The translations under genes were made by a program, and so were the position numbers. A stretch of DNA of 64,000 bases, from assembly GCF_013170705.1 (NCBI RefSeq), contig NZ_CP033334.1, forward strand, positions 1,837,501 to 1,901,500, written 5' to 3'. Every line of letters starts with the position of its first letter. Positions within the stretch are counted from its first letter, which is position 1. This DNA comes from Mesorhizobium loti (GTDB lineage Bacteria; Pseudomonadota; Alphaproteobacteria; Rhizobiales; Rhizobiaceae). The notes beneath the pieces were generated by a model, which saw only the letters and a program-made list of their open reading frames with translations, was not told the DNA's origin and ran no database searches. Below, in pieces: positions 25,446-34,009 of the stretch.

Positions 25446-26735
25446 ATGCAATCCATCCGCGACCGTCTCGAAATCATCCTGTCACGTCTTGCCAATCGTG
25501 CTGCCGACGAGATGGTTTTCACCAGGCTCTATGTCGAACCCGCGCGGGCCGCGGCGGACGCCAGCGACGCCCGTAAGCGCGCCCGTGTGACGCTCGGACC
25601 GCTCGACGGCACCGTCGTCTCGATCAAGGATCTGTTCGATGTCGCCGGCGAGCCAACCAGGGCCGGCTCGCTGATGCTCGGAACCGGCGCGCCCGCTTCG
25701 GGTGACGCCGCCATTGTCCTTCGTCTGCGGCAGGCCGGTGCGGTCATCATCGGCAAGACCAACATGACCGAATTCGCCTTCACCGCGATCGGCGACAACA
25801 TGCACTACGGCACGCCAGGCAATGCCGCTGACGCCGCACGCATCCCCGGCGGCTCGTCGTCCGGCGCCGGCGTTTCCGTCGGCGAGGGAACGAGCGACAT
25901 CTCGATCGGATCCGACACCGGCGGGTCGATCCGCATTCCCGCCGCGCTCAATGGCGTCGTCGGCTTCAAGCCGACGGCGCGGCGCGTGCCGCTGGCCGGC
26001 GCCTTTCCGCTGTCTGGCACCTTGGATTCGATCGGGCCGCTTGCCCGAACCGTCGTGCAATGCGCCGCCGCCGACGCCGTGATGGCCGGCGAGGCGCCGA
26101 CCGAGCTGGTGGCCATGTCGCTCGCGGGACTTCGCGTTGGTGTGCCGCGGGGCGTTCTTTTCGGCGACACGGACGGTGAGGTCATGACGTCGTTCGAGCG
26201 TTGTCTCGGCAAGATCGAGCAGGCTGGCGCGCGCATTGCGGATCTGTCGATCGACGACATGATCGCCGATCTGCGCGCGGCGACCAAACGTGGCTCGATC
26301 GCTGCCATGGAGGGGGCCGAGGTGCATGCCGACTGGCTGGCGACAGGCGCATCGGTGCCGGTCGACCCGCACGTCAGCGGGCCTTTGTCGCGAGCGGCAA
26401 TGCTGCCGGTGCCGGTCTACATCAGGGCCTTGCGCCGCCGCCGCGCGCTTGTCGCCGCCATGGATGAGCGGCTGGCGTCGGTCGATGTGCTGGTGCTGCC
26501 GACCACGCCGGTGACGGCGCCGACCATCGTCTCCATGGCTGAGAATGCCGAGTTGCGCGACCACGTCGAAGGCCTGCTGTTGCGCAACACACAGGTCGCC
26601 AACCAGTTCGACCTCTGCGCGATCTCGCTGCCGATGCCTGATATGGCGCTGCCGGCCGGACTGATGCTGGTCGCGCGCAATGGCCACGACCGGCATCTGC
26701 TGCGGATTGCCGCCGAAGTGGAGCGCCTGTTCTGA
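25446..26735 (+). CDS. Amidase (amidase-signature family)
   Basis: A 429-residue amidase-signature hydrolase. The Ser-cisSer-Lys triad is visible: Lys61 in VVSIKDLFDVAG, the cis-Ser around 137-138 in IPGGSSSGAGVS, and the nucleophile Ser161 in IGSDTGGSIRIPAALNG. It is soluble with no leader. The family cuts small amides, carbamates or ureido acids; AtzE-, GatA- and indoleacetamide-hydrolase-type members look alike here, so the substrate is open. It stands alone between GFA and a small secreted protein gene. Confidence 0.92.
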   Translation: MQSIRDRLEIILSRLANRAADEMVFTRLYVEPARAAADASDARKRARVTLGPLDGTVVSIKDLFDVAGEPTRAGSLMLGTGAPASGDAAIVLRLRQAGAVIIGKTNMTEFAFTAIGDNMHYGTPGNAADAARIPGGSSSGAGVSVGEGTSDISIGSDTGGSIRIPAALNGVVGFKPTARRVPLAGAFPLSGTLDSIGPLARTVVQCAAADAVMAGEAPTELVAMSLAGLRVGVPRGVLFGDTDGEVMTSFERCLGKIEQAGARIADLSIDDMIADLRAATKRGSIAAMEGAEVHADWLATGASVPVDPHVSGPLSRAAMLPVPVYIRALRRRRALVAAMDERLASVDVLVLPTTPVTAPTIVSMAENAELRDHVEGLLLRNTQVANQFDLCAISLPMPDMALPAGLMLVARNGHDRHLLRIAAEVERLF

Positions 26736-26761
26736 CGGGGCGGTGTGCCTCAGATAGGCAA

Positions 26762-27139
26762 TCAGTGCGCCGCGCAGCGCTTGCGTTCGCCTGTCTTGGA
26801 AGCGCGTTCGACATTGGTAACGACCAGCATCGGCGGGTCGTTTGGCTCACCGCGATGCTGGATGGATCCTCGGATGACGAGCTTTCCCGCATGGAGCTTG
26901 TCGGAGAAGCCAGGTTCGGATCTGTTCAGCGGCGACAATTCGGTGGTGTTCAGCGCCACGCCCTTGATGATCTTGCCAGTGACCAAGTCGAGTGCATTGC
27001 CCGACGGGCAGGGGTCCCTGATGCAGACGATCCCATTGCTGCAGTAGACATAATCGCTGCTTTGTGCCGCAGCGAGCACGGGCAAGCCCGCAGTCAAACA
27101 TGCGGCAAGACCAAGAAATGCAAGGCGAACACCGGACAT
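26762..27139 (-). CDS. Small secreted protein of unknown function
   Basis: A 125-residue protein with a clean Sec signal peptide (LAFLGLAACLTAGLPVLAAAQ, cleavage near residue 26). The mature part has four cysteines: YCSNGIVCIRDPCPSG near its start and a C-terminal KRCAAH. I do not recognise a domain. Disulfide bonding in the periplasm is likely. It is followed 40 bases later by the convergent-orientation end of the hydroxyacid dehydrogenase operon on the same strand. Confidence 0.65.
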   Translation of the reverse strand: MSGVRLAFLGLAACLTAGLPVLAAAQSSDYVYCSNGIVCIRDPCPSGNALDLVTGKIIKGVALNTTELSPLNRSEPGFSDKLHAGKLVIRGSIQHRGEPNDPPMLVVTNVERASKTGERKRCAAH

Positions 27140-27180
27140 GGCCGCACCGTCACGAAGAATTGCGGCGAAACCGCGATGCT

Positions 27181-28173
27181 CTAGATATCGACCGGAAACC
27201 GTCTCCGGTAATGATCGACAACTTCCGGATTGCGCAGATTGACCGGCAGCTTGCCGGCCAGCACGAGCAAGGCTTCGCCCGCCGCGCCGACGCCCATGCG
27301 CATCATCGATTCCTCGGTAATCCCTGCCATATGCGGGGTGATGATGACGTTGTCGAAGCCGAAATAGGGATGATTGGACGGCAGCGGCTGCGTCGAGAAC
27401 ACGTCGAGCGCGGCGCCGCCGATGCGGCGCTCCCGCAAGGCCTCGATCAGGGCGTCGTCATCGACGACCGGCCCACGCGAAACGTTGATGAGCAGCGCGT
27501 TGGGTTTCATGCGCGCGATACGCTCGCGGCTGATCAGGCCACGCGTCTCCGGCGTCAGCGGACAGCAGAGCACGATGATGTCGCTCTGCTCGACCAGCGC
27601 GTCGATCGACAGGAAGCCGACCTTGTCCGGCGCCGGCTGCATGCTGCGCGTCGTTGCCACCACTTTCAGGTCGAAACCATGCGCCGCGATATGACCGACG
27701 GCCTGGCCGACGGCGCCGAGGCCGACGATCCCGATGGTCTTGCCGGCAAGCTCGACATTGGTGTTGGCATGCTCGCGTCCGGCGAGCCAGCCTTTGGCGC
27801 GCAGGTCGCGGTCGACCCTGCGGAATTGCCGCAGCAGCGCCAGCGCGGTGAACATGACGTGCTCCGCGACCGAGCGCGCGTTGACCGCCGGCACGTTGGC
27901 CACCAGCACGCCGGCGGCGGCCGCCGCTTCCATTGGTATCATGTCGAGCCCGGCGCCATGGCGGATCGCCGCCCGCAGCTTCCAGGCACCCTCGAACAGG
28001 GCTGGTGGCAGCGGCGCGCGCACGATGACGATGTCGGAATCCTTCGCCTCCCGGGTCAAGGTGGCGGCATCGAGGGCCGAAGCGATGACGAGTTGACCGG
28101 CGCCGGCGAGCTTGGCCGAGGCGCGCGGGTGCAGCGGATGGGTCGACAGGATCTTTGGCACGGACTGGACCAC
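27181..28173 (-). CDS. D-2-hydroxyacid dehydrogenase (NAD-binding)
   Basis: A 330-residue enzyme of the phosphoglycerate/glyoxylate reductase family. The Rossmann motif is GIVGLGAVGQAVG (residues ~150-162), and the catalytic His lies in the C-terminal VIITPHMAGITEES; the substrate Arg is expected in the preceding NVSRGPVVDDDALIEAL region. The GTG at 28173 sits two bases after the GntR stop and gives the family length, whereas the upstream ATG at 28239 lies inside GntR. Last gene of the isomerase-dehydratase-GntR operon. It probably interconverts a 2-keto acid and 2-hydroxy acid. Confidence 0.9.
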   Translation of the reverse strand: MVQSVPKILSTHPLHPRASAKLAGAGQLVIASALDAATLTREAKDSDIVIVRAPLPPALFEGAWKLRAAIRHGAGLDMIPMEAAAAAGVLVANVPAVNARSVAEHVMFTALALLRQFRRVDRDLRAKGWLAGREHANTNVELAGKTIGIVGLGAVGQAVGHIAAHGFDLKVVATTRSMQPAPDKVGFLSIDALVEQSDIIVLCCPLTPETRGLISRERIARMKPNALLINVSRGPVVDDDALIEALRERRIGGAALDVFSTQPLPSNHPYFGFDNVIITPHMAGITEESMMRMGVGAAGEALLVLAGKLPVNLRNPEVVDHYRRRFPVDI

Positions 28174-28175
28174 GG

Positions 28176-28898
28176 TCAGGCCTTTTCGAGCGCCGGGCTC
28201 GCGGCAACCGCGTTGCCGCCCTCGATCAGTCCCTTCCAATAGCTCTCCGCGCCTTGAAGGTGGGCACTCATCAGCGCCTGGGCGAGATTGCCGTCGCGGC
28301 GCAGCAAAGCCTCGTAGATCTGCACATGCTCGGCATGCGAGCGCACGCTGCGTTCGGGATCGTTGAAGTAGATCGGCAGGCGCTGTTCGCCCATCAGATA
28401 GTAGACGCTGCAGATGTTGTGGAAGACGCTGTTCTTGGTGGCGCGAACGATCTCGAGGTGGAACTCGCGGTCTTCCTTGGCGAGGCCTTCGCCGGCGGCG
28501 ATGCGCTCCTCGGAAGCCTTGAGGATCTCGCGCAGCCGTTCGAAATTCTCCTCGGTGGCGCGCGAACAGGCAAGCTCGGCGGCCTTGATCTCATGGATCT
28601 TGCGCAACTCGACCGTCTCGTAGATCTGCAACGGATCGAGCGGCAGCCCGGCGCGCGCGAACAGGGCCAACGCCTCGACGCTCGCCTGCTTGGTGTCGAT
28701 GTAGATGCCGGACTTCGCCCGACGCTCGACGATGCGCATGGCTTCCAGAATGGCCAGCGCCTCGCGGATCTGGCCGCGGCTGACGCCGAAATGCTCGGCC
28801 AGTTCACGCTCCGACGGCGTGCGGCCGGTCTCGCTGTCCGAGTGGGAGAACAGATAGGCGGCGAGTTCCGCGAGGAGGTTCTTTTCTTTCATCGTCAA
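28176..28898 (-). CDS. GntR-family regulator, FadR subfamily
   Basis: A 240-residue regulator. The winged helix (residues ~5-72) includes TPSERELAEHFGVSRGQIRE, the GntR signature. The FCD sensor domain (~85-225) has the helical REFHLEIVRATKNSVFHNIC block that usually supplies Asp/His metal ligands. FCD regulators generally bind organic acids or sugar acids. It overlaps the dehydratase gene by four bases and is in one operon with isomerase, dehydratase and dehydrogenase. The operon promoter region (31013-31411) holds two TGGT-N3-ACCA palindromes, so autoregulation is likely and four more sites elsewhere in the window suggest a regulon. Confidence 0.92.
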   Translation of the reverse strand: MTMKEKNLLAELAAYLFSHSDSETGRTPSERELAEHFGVSRGQIREALAILEAMRIVERRAKSGIYIDTKQASVEALALFARAGLPLDPLQIYETVELRKIHEIKAAELACSRATEENFERLREILKASEERIAAGEGLAKEDREFHLEIVRATKNSVFHNICSVYYLMGEQRLPIYFNDPERSVRSHAEHVQIYEALLRRDGNLAQALMSAHLQGAESYWKGLIEGGNAVAASPALEKA

Positions 28899-30064
28899 CT
28901 GCGTTGCGCGTGCGCCTCTAGGAATCGCTCCGAAATGGTGAACCCCAATCCGGGCTTTTCCGGGATCGCTATCATACCGTCCGTTGCTTCGACAGTCTCT
29001 TCGATCAGATCATGGATCATCGGGTTGGCGCCTAGCGAATATTCGACGATGAAACTCGACGGCGAGGCGGCGCAGACATGCAAGCCGGCGAAGAAGCACG
29101 GCGCGCCGGCCCACAGATGTGGCGCAAAGCGCAGGTTGAAGGCGCTGGCGATGGTGCCGATCTTCATCGCCTCGCTGATGCCGCCGCAGAAGGCGGGATC
29201 GGGCTGGAAGATATCGGCTGATTTGAGCACGGCAAGATCGCGGAAGGCATAACGCGTCGCCTCGCTCTCGCCGGTGGCGATCGGAACAGCGCCGGAGGCC
29301 CGCACTTCCGCCATGCCCGGTTTGTCGTCGGCAATGATCGGCTCCTCGAACCAGGCGAGATCGAGGTCGTTGACAAGGTGAATGAAGCGCTTGGCTTCCG
29401 CCACCGTATAGGTGCCGTGGGCGTCGACCATCAGTTCGACATCGGGGCCGAGCGCCTGGCGTGCGGCGCGCACACGCGCGGCGGAGACGTGTGCTGCCCC
29501 ATCCATGGCGCCGACCCGCATCTTCAGCGCCTTGAAGCCGCCCCGGGCGATGTAGGATTTCAATTGCTCGCCGATGGCATCCGCGGACGCCCAGCCGCCC
29601 GAGGCATAGGCCTGCATGCGGTCGACCTTGCGGCCGCCGAGCAGCCGCCAGACCGGCACGCCGAGCGACTTGCCCAGGATGTCCCAGAGCGCGATGTCAA
29701 TCGCGCTGATGGCGGCGATGCTCATGCCGCGCCGGGCCAGCTGCGGCATGGCGTGGCCGGTGCGCGCGGCACTGTCGTGGCGCACGCCATTGTAGAGCAT
29801 CTCCCAGATGATTCCGATATCGGCCGGATCGCGGCCGATCAGCTGCGGACCGACCTCATGGTTCAGCATGTGGACGAGGGCGCCGTAGCTGCCGGCGCTG
29901 CCGGCGGCGTTCTTGCCTTCGCCCCAGCCGACCAGCCCGTCATCGGTTTCGATGCGCAGGATGGCGGCGTCGAAGGTCGTCACCTGGCCGAAATCGCTGC
30001 GGTGCTGCCGAGCGGCTTCGATCGGGATGCGGACCCACCAGGCTTGGACGGTCTTGATGCGCAT
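28895..30064 (-). CDS. Enolase-superfamily enzyme (mandelate racemase/muconate lactonizing type)
   Basis: A 389-residue protein with N-terminal capping domain (to ~130) and a modified TIM barrel. Active-site landmarks: KMR in FKALKMRVGAMDG (a KxK-type acid/base motif), metal ligands Asp in ELMVDAHGTYT, Glu in AWFEEPI and Glu in IATGESEATRYAF, plus His in LRFAPHLWAG. The pattern fits sugar-acid dehydratases or racemases; which acid is not evident. It overlaps GntR by four bases and follows an isomerase by 60, so it is a catabolic enzyme of the GntR-controlled operon. Confidence 0.9.
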   Translation of the reverse strand: MRIKTVQAWWVRIPIEAARQHRSDFGQVTTFDAAILRIETDDGLVGWGEGKNAAGSAGSYGALVHMLNHEVGPQLIGRDPADIGIIWEMLYNGVRHDSAARTGHAMPQLARRGMSIAAISAIDIALWDILGKSLGVPVWRLLGGRKVDRMQAYASGGWASADAIGEQLKSYIARGGFKALKMRVGAMDGAAHVSAARVRAARQALGPDVELMVDAHGTYTVAEAKRFIHLVNDLDLAWFEEPIIADDKPGMAEVRASGAVPIATGESEATRYAFRDLAVLKSADIFQPDPAFCGGISEAMKIGTIASAFNLRFAPHLWAGAPCFFAGLHVCAASPSSFIVEYSLGANPMIHDLIEETVEATDGMIAIPEKPGLGFTISERFLEAHAQRS

Positions 30065-30124
30065 GTCTTTCCCCAGCCCTGCCGCCGGTCAGGGCGGAAG
30101 GGCAAATTTCCCAAAAGCTATCGA

Positions 30125-31012
30125 CTACTTGATCAGCGGCAGCAGCGTTTCGGCGGTGATGCGCATCTGGTCGGTGTAGAATTTCTCGGTGAGCACGCTG
30201 GAGCCGTGATCCTGGATGAACTTCAGCTGCTCCGGCGAGATATCGACCGGGTGGCGCTCGACCATTTCGGGATAGGGCGCCGCCGGCGTGCGGTCGACCG
30301 GGGCGACGAACTCGTTGGTCAGCGCGCCGTCGTAGCCCACTTCCTTCAAGGTGGCGACGATCTTCGGCCAGTCGATTTGGCCAAGGCCGGCGGCGAAGCG
30401 GTTGTTGTCGGCGACATGGAAGTCGAACAGGCGCTTTCCGACCTTACGGATGGCGTCGTAGACGTTAAATTCCTCCATGTGGATGTGGTAGGCGTCGAGG
30501 CAGACGCCGCATTCGGGGCTCACGGCATCGGCCAGCGCCAGCGCCTGGGCGCCACGATTGAACAGGTAGGTCTCGAAGCGGTTGAGCGGCTCGACCGCGA
30601 TCTTGACGCCGACCTTCTTGGCATGGGTGAAGCACTCGCGGGTCGCGTCGACCACCCACTTCCATTCCTCTTCCTCGGTGCCGTCCGGCACTACCTTGCC
30701 GACCGTTGCCGGAACCAGCGTGATGATCTCGCCGTCGAGTTCGCTGACCATGGTCAGGACGTCCTTGACGTACTGCACCGAGCGCTCGCGCTGGCCCTGG
30801 TTCTTGGCGGCAAGGTTGCGTTCGCCCAGCATCAAGGTCACCGCGCCCCAGCAGCGGATGCCATGCTCCTTCAGCAGCGCCCGCGTCTCCTTGGTCTTGT
30901 ACTGTTCGGGCTCACCGGAAATCTCGATCGACTCATAGCCGAACTTCTTGATGCGCTTTAGGGTCGTCTCCAAGGGTTCCGCGCGCATCCAGTTGTGCGT
31001 CGAAAGATGCAT
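30125..31012 (-). CDS. Sugar phosphate isomerase/epimerase (TIM barrel, AP-endonuclease-2 fold)
   Basis: A 295-residue TIM-barrel enzyme. The start at 31012 follows GGGAAGG and gives MHLSTHNWMRAEPLETTLKR, the usual opening. Metal-binding residues are visible: Glu in KIAVEPLNRFETYLFNR, Asp/His in CGVCLDAYHIHMEE, His in LFDFHVADNNR and Glu in ALTNEFVAPVD. The family includes ketose 3-epimerases and inosose isomerases/dehydratases. First gene of the minus-strand operon that also encodes the dehydratase, GntR and dehydrogenase. Its start lies ~110 bp from the nearest operator centre. Confidence 0.9.
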   Translation of the reverse strand: MHLSTHNWMRAEPLETTLKRIKKFGYESIEISGEPEQYKTKETRALLKEHGIRCWGAVTLMLGERNLAAKNQGQRERSVQYVKDVLTMVSELDGEIITLVPATVGKVVPDGTEEEEWKWVVDATRECFTHAKKVGVKIAVEPLNRFETYLFNRGAQALALADAVSPECGVCLDAYHIHMEEFNVYDAIRKVGKRLFDFHVADNNRFAAGLGQIDWPKIVATLKEVGYDGALTNEFVAPVDRTPAAPYPEMVERHPVDISPEQLKFIQDHGSSVLTEKFYTDQMRITAETLLPLIK

Positions 31013-31113
31013 GGTCTGTCCTTCCCAATTCGTCCGTATGGTTTGCCTGCGACATGCATCGCCGAAAGGCGACGCAAGGGTTCCTCCCCAAGGCACCCCC
31101 AGCCTTTTCCTGC

Positions 31114-31131
31114 AAACTGGTTCGACCAATT
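31114..31131. promoter_or_regulatory. GntR (FadR-type) operator, site 5
   Basis: AAACTGGTTCGACCAATT contains the core TGGT-TCG-ACCA at 31118-31128, the same centre triplet as site 3. It lies ~110 bp from the minus-strand isomerase start at 31012, in the 399-base divergent gap. Apart from this site and site 6, I see nothing else in the gap. Confidence 0.7.
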
Positions 31132-31278
31132 GGGCCTGAAGTGAGGTCTACAGCAAATTTCCTGGAACGGCAAGAAGCGCGGAAGCGCAACTTCGTGTGC
31201 GAATTATTCCATTGATTGTATTGTGATATATGGCGATATTTCGAGCTTGCCGACGGCTTTGATGATACGTTGCGAGGC

Positions 31279-31311
31279 TTGACCAAATTCCGCTATTTGG
31301 TAATACCAGAA
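31279..31311 (+). promoter_or_regulatory. Promoter overlapped by GntR operator, site 6
   Basis: TTGACC (31279-31284) and TAATAC (31301-31306), spaced by 16 bases, resemble a plus-strand promoter with TGG before the -10. The operator TTTGGTAATACCAGA (core TGGT-AAT-ACCA, 31298-31308) covers the -10, exactly as at site 4. The centre is ~110 bp before the isomerase start at 31412, mirroring site 5 on the other side. Confidence 0.6.
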
Positions 31312-31411
31312 TGGCAGTGCCTCCAAAGCGCCTGGTGCGAAAGACCAAAATGGCTGGCCCTGCTTCCAATCGGCGCTATGCTTGGTCGCGACAAAATGAG
31401 GGAGGATGCCG

Positions 31412-32467
31412 ATGCCAACGACAATGAAGGGCCCTGGGCTGTTTCTGGCGCAGTTCGCGGGTGATGCGGCGCCATTCAATTCGCTGGCCTCGATCACCAA
31501 ATGGGCCGCCGGTCTCGGCTATAAGGGCGTGCAGATCCCGACCTGGGACGGGCGCCTGTTCGACCTCAAGAAGGCAGCTTCTTCCAAGACCTATTGCGAC
31601 GAGGTCAAGGGCATCTGTGCCGATGCCGGCGTCGAGATCACCGAACTGTCGACGCATCTGCAGGGGCAGTTGGTGGCGGTCCATCCGGCCTATGATACGC
31701 AGTTCGACGGCTTCGCGCCGGCCTCGGTCCACAACAATCCCAAGGCGCGGCAGAAATGGGCGGTCGAGCAGATGAAGTTCGGCGCCAAGGCATCGCGCAA
31801 TCTCGGGCTGAATGCCTCGGTGTCGTTCACCGGCTCGCTGGCTTTCCCTTACCTCTATCCCTTCCCGCAGCGGCCGGCCGGACTGATCGAGGAGGCCTTT
31901 GGCGAACTCGGCAAACGCTGGAAGCCGATCCTCGATGTGTATGAGGACAATGGCGTCGATGTCGGCTACGAAATTCATCCTTCCGAGGACGTGTTCGACG
32001 GCGCCACCTTCGAGATGTTCCTCGATGCGGTCGGCGGCCACAAGCGCTGCAACATCAACTACGACCCGTCGCACTTCCTCTTGCAGCAGCTCGACTATCT
32101 CGAATTCATCGACATCTACCACGAGCGCATCAAGGCGTTCCACGTAAAGGATGCCGAGTTCAACCCGACCGGCCGGCAAGGCGTCTATTCCGGCTATCAG
32201 AGCTGGACCAACCGCGCCGGCCGCTTCCGCTCGCTTGGTGACGGGCAGGTGGATTTCGGTGGCATCTTCTCCAAGCTGACGCAGTACAATTATGATTCCT
32301 GGGCGGTGCTGGAGTGGGAGTGCTGCCTGAAGCATCCGGAAGACGGCGCGGCCGAAGGCGCGCCCTTCATCCAGCACCACATCATCCGCGTGACGGAAAA
32401 GGCATTCGACGACTTTGCCGGCGGCACCACCGACAAGAAGCTGCTGCGCTCGATGATGGGCATCTAG
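31412..32467 (+). CDS. Sugar phosphate isomerase/epimerase (TIM barrel)
   Basis: A 351-residue TIM-barrel isomerase, longer than the ~290 of its neighbours. Of three clustered ATGs (31406, 31412, 31424) the middle one is best placed after GAGGGAGG. Metal-site candidates are Glu in VGYEIHPSEDV, Asp/His in NINYDPSHFLLQ, His in IKAFHVKDAEF and Glu in WAVLEWECCL. It belongs to the xylose-isomerase-like AP-endonuclease-2 superfamily. It is divergent from the first isomerase across the shared operators and followed by a Gfo/Idh oxidoreductase and a third isomerase, suggesting a polyol or inositol-like substrate. Confidence 0.9.
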   Translation: MPTTMKGPGLFLAQFAGDAAPFNSLASITKWAAGLGYKGVQIPTWDGRLFDLKKAASSKTYCDEVKGICADAGVEITELSTHLQGQLVAVHPAYDTQFDGFAPASVHNNPKARQKWAVEQMKFGAKASRNLGLNASVSFTGSLAFPYLYPFPQRPAGLIEEAFGELGKRWKPILDVYEDNGVDVGYEIHPSEDVFDGATFEMFLDAVGGHKRCNINYDPSHFLLQQLDYLEFIDIYHERIKAFHVKDAEFNPTGRQGVYSGYQSWTNRAGRFRSLGDGQVDFGGIFSKLTQYNYDSWAVLEWECCLKHPEDGAAEGAPFIQHHIIRVTEKAFDDFAGGTTDKKLLRSMMGI

Positions 32468-32473
32468 CGCGAC

Positions 32474-32590
32474 TTTTCCCTCCCCCTCGAGGGGAGGGTG
32501 CTCCGAGTGGCTGGGTCGGTTCATCCCGAACTCCGCCTTTTACGACCCATCAGATCCGCTGCGCGGATCGACCCCTCCTCGAGGAGAGGT
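32474..32590. repeat. Family C intergenic repeat between isomerase and oxidoreductase genes
   Basis: TTCCCTCCCC-CTCGAGGGGAGGG at the left and CCCCTCCTCGAGGAGAGG at the right form hairpins, with GATCCGCTGCGCGGATC inside. It resembles the elements at 8205, 11510 and 33805. It lies between two genes that are otherwise a likely operon. Confidence 0.6.
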
Positions 32591-32611
32591 AATAGCACGA
32601 GGGAGAGAGAC

Positions 32612-33799
32612 ATGGTCGGCGCATCGAAGGCGGAAGCGGGAGGCGGCCCGATCCGCTACGGCATGGTGGGTGGCGGGCAGGGCGCCTTCATCGGCGCGGT
32701 GCATCGCATCGCGGCGCGCATGGACAATGATTTCGTGCTGGTCGCGGGCGCCCTGTCGTCCGACCCGGCGCGTGCCAAGGCGTCGGCGGTCGAACTCGGC
32801 CTCGATCCGGAGCGCAGCTACGCGTCCTACGCCGAGATGGCCAAGGCCGAGGCGAAGCGCCCCGACGGCATCGAGGCGGTTGCCATCGTCACGCCCAACA
32901 ACGTGCACGTGCCTGCAGCCAAGGCCTTTCTCGAGGCCGGCATCCACGTCATCTGCGACAAGCCGCTGGCAACGACACTGGCCGAAGCGAAGAAGCTGGC
33001 GGCGATCGTCGAGAAGACCGGCAAGGTGTTCGTGCTCACCCACAATTACACCGCCTATCCGATGGTGCGGCAGGCGCGCGAAATGGTGGCCAAGGGCGTG
33101 CTCGGCGACATCCGCATCGTGCAATCGGAGTACCCGCAGGACTGGCTGACCGAGGACCTTGCCGCGACAGGCCAGAAGCAGGCGTCATGGCGAGGCGATC
33201 CCAAGCAGGCGGGCGCCGGCGGCGCGCTGGGCGACATCGGCACGCATGCCTACAATCTCGCCCGCTTCGTTTCCGGACTGGAGCTGGATTCGCTGTCGGC
33301 CGATCTCGACGCCTTCGTGCCGGGGCGGCAGCTTGACGACAATGTCAACGTCATGCTGCGCTTCAAGGCGCCGGGCAAGGCGCATCCGGCCAAGGGCATG
33401 ATCTGGGCCAGCCAGGTGGCGCCGGGCCACGAAAACGGGCTGAAGCTGCGCATCTATGGTTCGAAGGGCGGGCTGGAATGGGTGCAGGCCGATCCGAACT
33501 ATCTCTGGTACACGCCGTTCGGCCAGCCCAAGCAGTTGATCACCCGCAATGGCGCCGGCGCGCTGCCGGTGGCGGGCCGTGTCAGCCGCGTGCCGTCGGG
33601 CCATCCCGAGGGCTATCTCGAAGGCTTCGCCAACATCTACCAGGAAGCCGCGCGCGCCATCCGCGCGGCGCGCAAGAAGGGTGGCAAGCCGGGCAAGGAG
33701 GTCGTCTTCCCGACCATCGACGATGGCGTCGAAGGCATGGCCTTCATCGAGGCCTGCGTGAAGTCTTCCAAGAAGAATGGGGCGTGGACGAAGCTTTAG
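32612..33799 (+). CDS. Gfo/Idh/MocA-family oxidoreductase
   Basis: A 395-residue NAD(P)-dependent sugar or inositol-type dehydrogenase. The start at 32612 follows GAGGGAGAGAG. The Rossmann motif is YGMVGGGQGAFIGAVHR (residues ~16-32). The family EKP motif appears as HVICDKPLATTLAEAKKLA, with Asp for Glu (DKP), and the catalytic His region as GGALGDIGTHAYNLARF. It sits between two TIM-barrel isomerases, the typical partners in inositol and rare-sugar pathways where the dehydrogenase makes the keto form they act on. Confidence 0.92.
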   Translation: MVGASKAEAGGGPIRYGMVGGGQGAFIGAVHRIAARMDNDFVLVAGALSSDPARAKASAVELGLDPERSYASYAEMAKAEAKRPDGIEAVAIVTPNNVHVPAAKAFLEAGIHVICDKPLATTLAEAKKLAAIVEKTGKVFVLTHNYTAYPMVRQAREMVAKGVLGDIRIVQSEYPQDWLTEDLAATGQKQASWRGDPKQAGAGGALGDIGTHAYNLARFVSGLELDSLSADLDAFVPGRQLDDNVNVMLRFKAPGKAHPAKGMIWASQVAPGHENGLKLRIYGSKGGLEWVQADPNYLWYTPFGQPKQLITRNGAGALPVAGRVSRVPSGHPEGYLEGFANIYQEAARAIRAARKKGGKPGKEVVFPTIDDGVEGMAFIEACVKSSKKNGAWTKL

Positions 33800-33804
33800 G
33801 CGCG

Positions 33805-33955
33805 CGCCCCTCACGCTGATTGCCAGCCGAATTGCAAAGGGTAATTCGGGGCAATCCGACCTCTCCCCACGGAAGAGGAGGTGACCGGCGCCAGTGCCAA
33901 GTCTTTTCTCCCTTCGGGAGAGGGTGGCCGCGAAACGGCCGGATGAGGGGACTGC
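33805..33955. repeat. Family C intergenic repeat, double hairpin
   Basis: GCCCCTCA at the left and GGATGAGGGG at the right bracket CTCTCCCCACGGAAGAGGAGG and TTCTCCCTTCGGGAGAGG hairpins and GGCCGCGAAACGGCC. Related to the other family C elements. It fills most of the ~210-base gap before the third isomerase. Confidence 0.65.
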
Positions 33956-34009
33956 CTGGCGCAGAGCTGGAGGCAACAGCCGGCGCGCCATCAAAAAGGG
34001 GAGGCGTCG

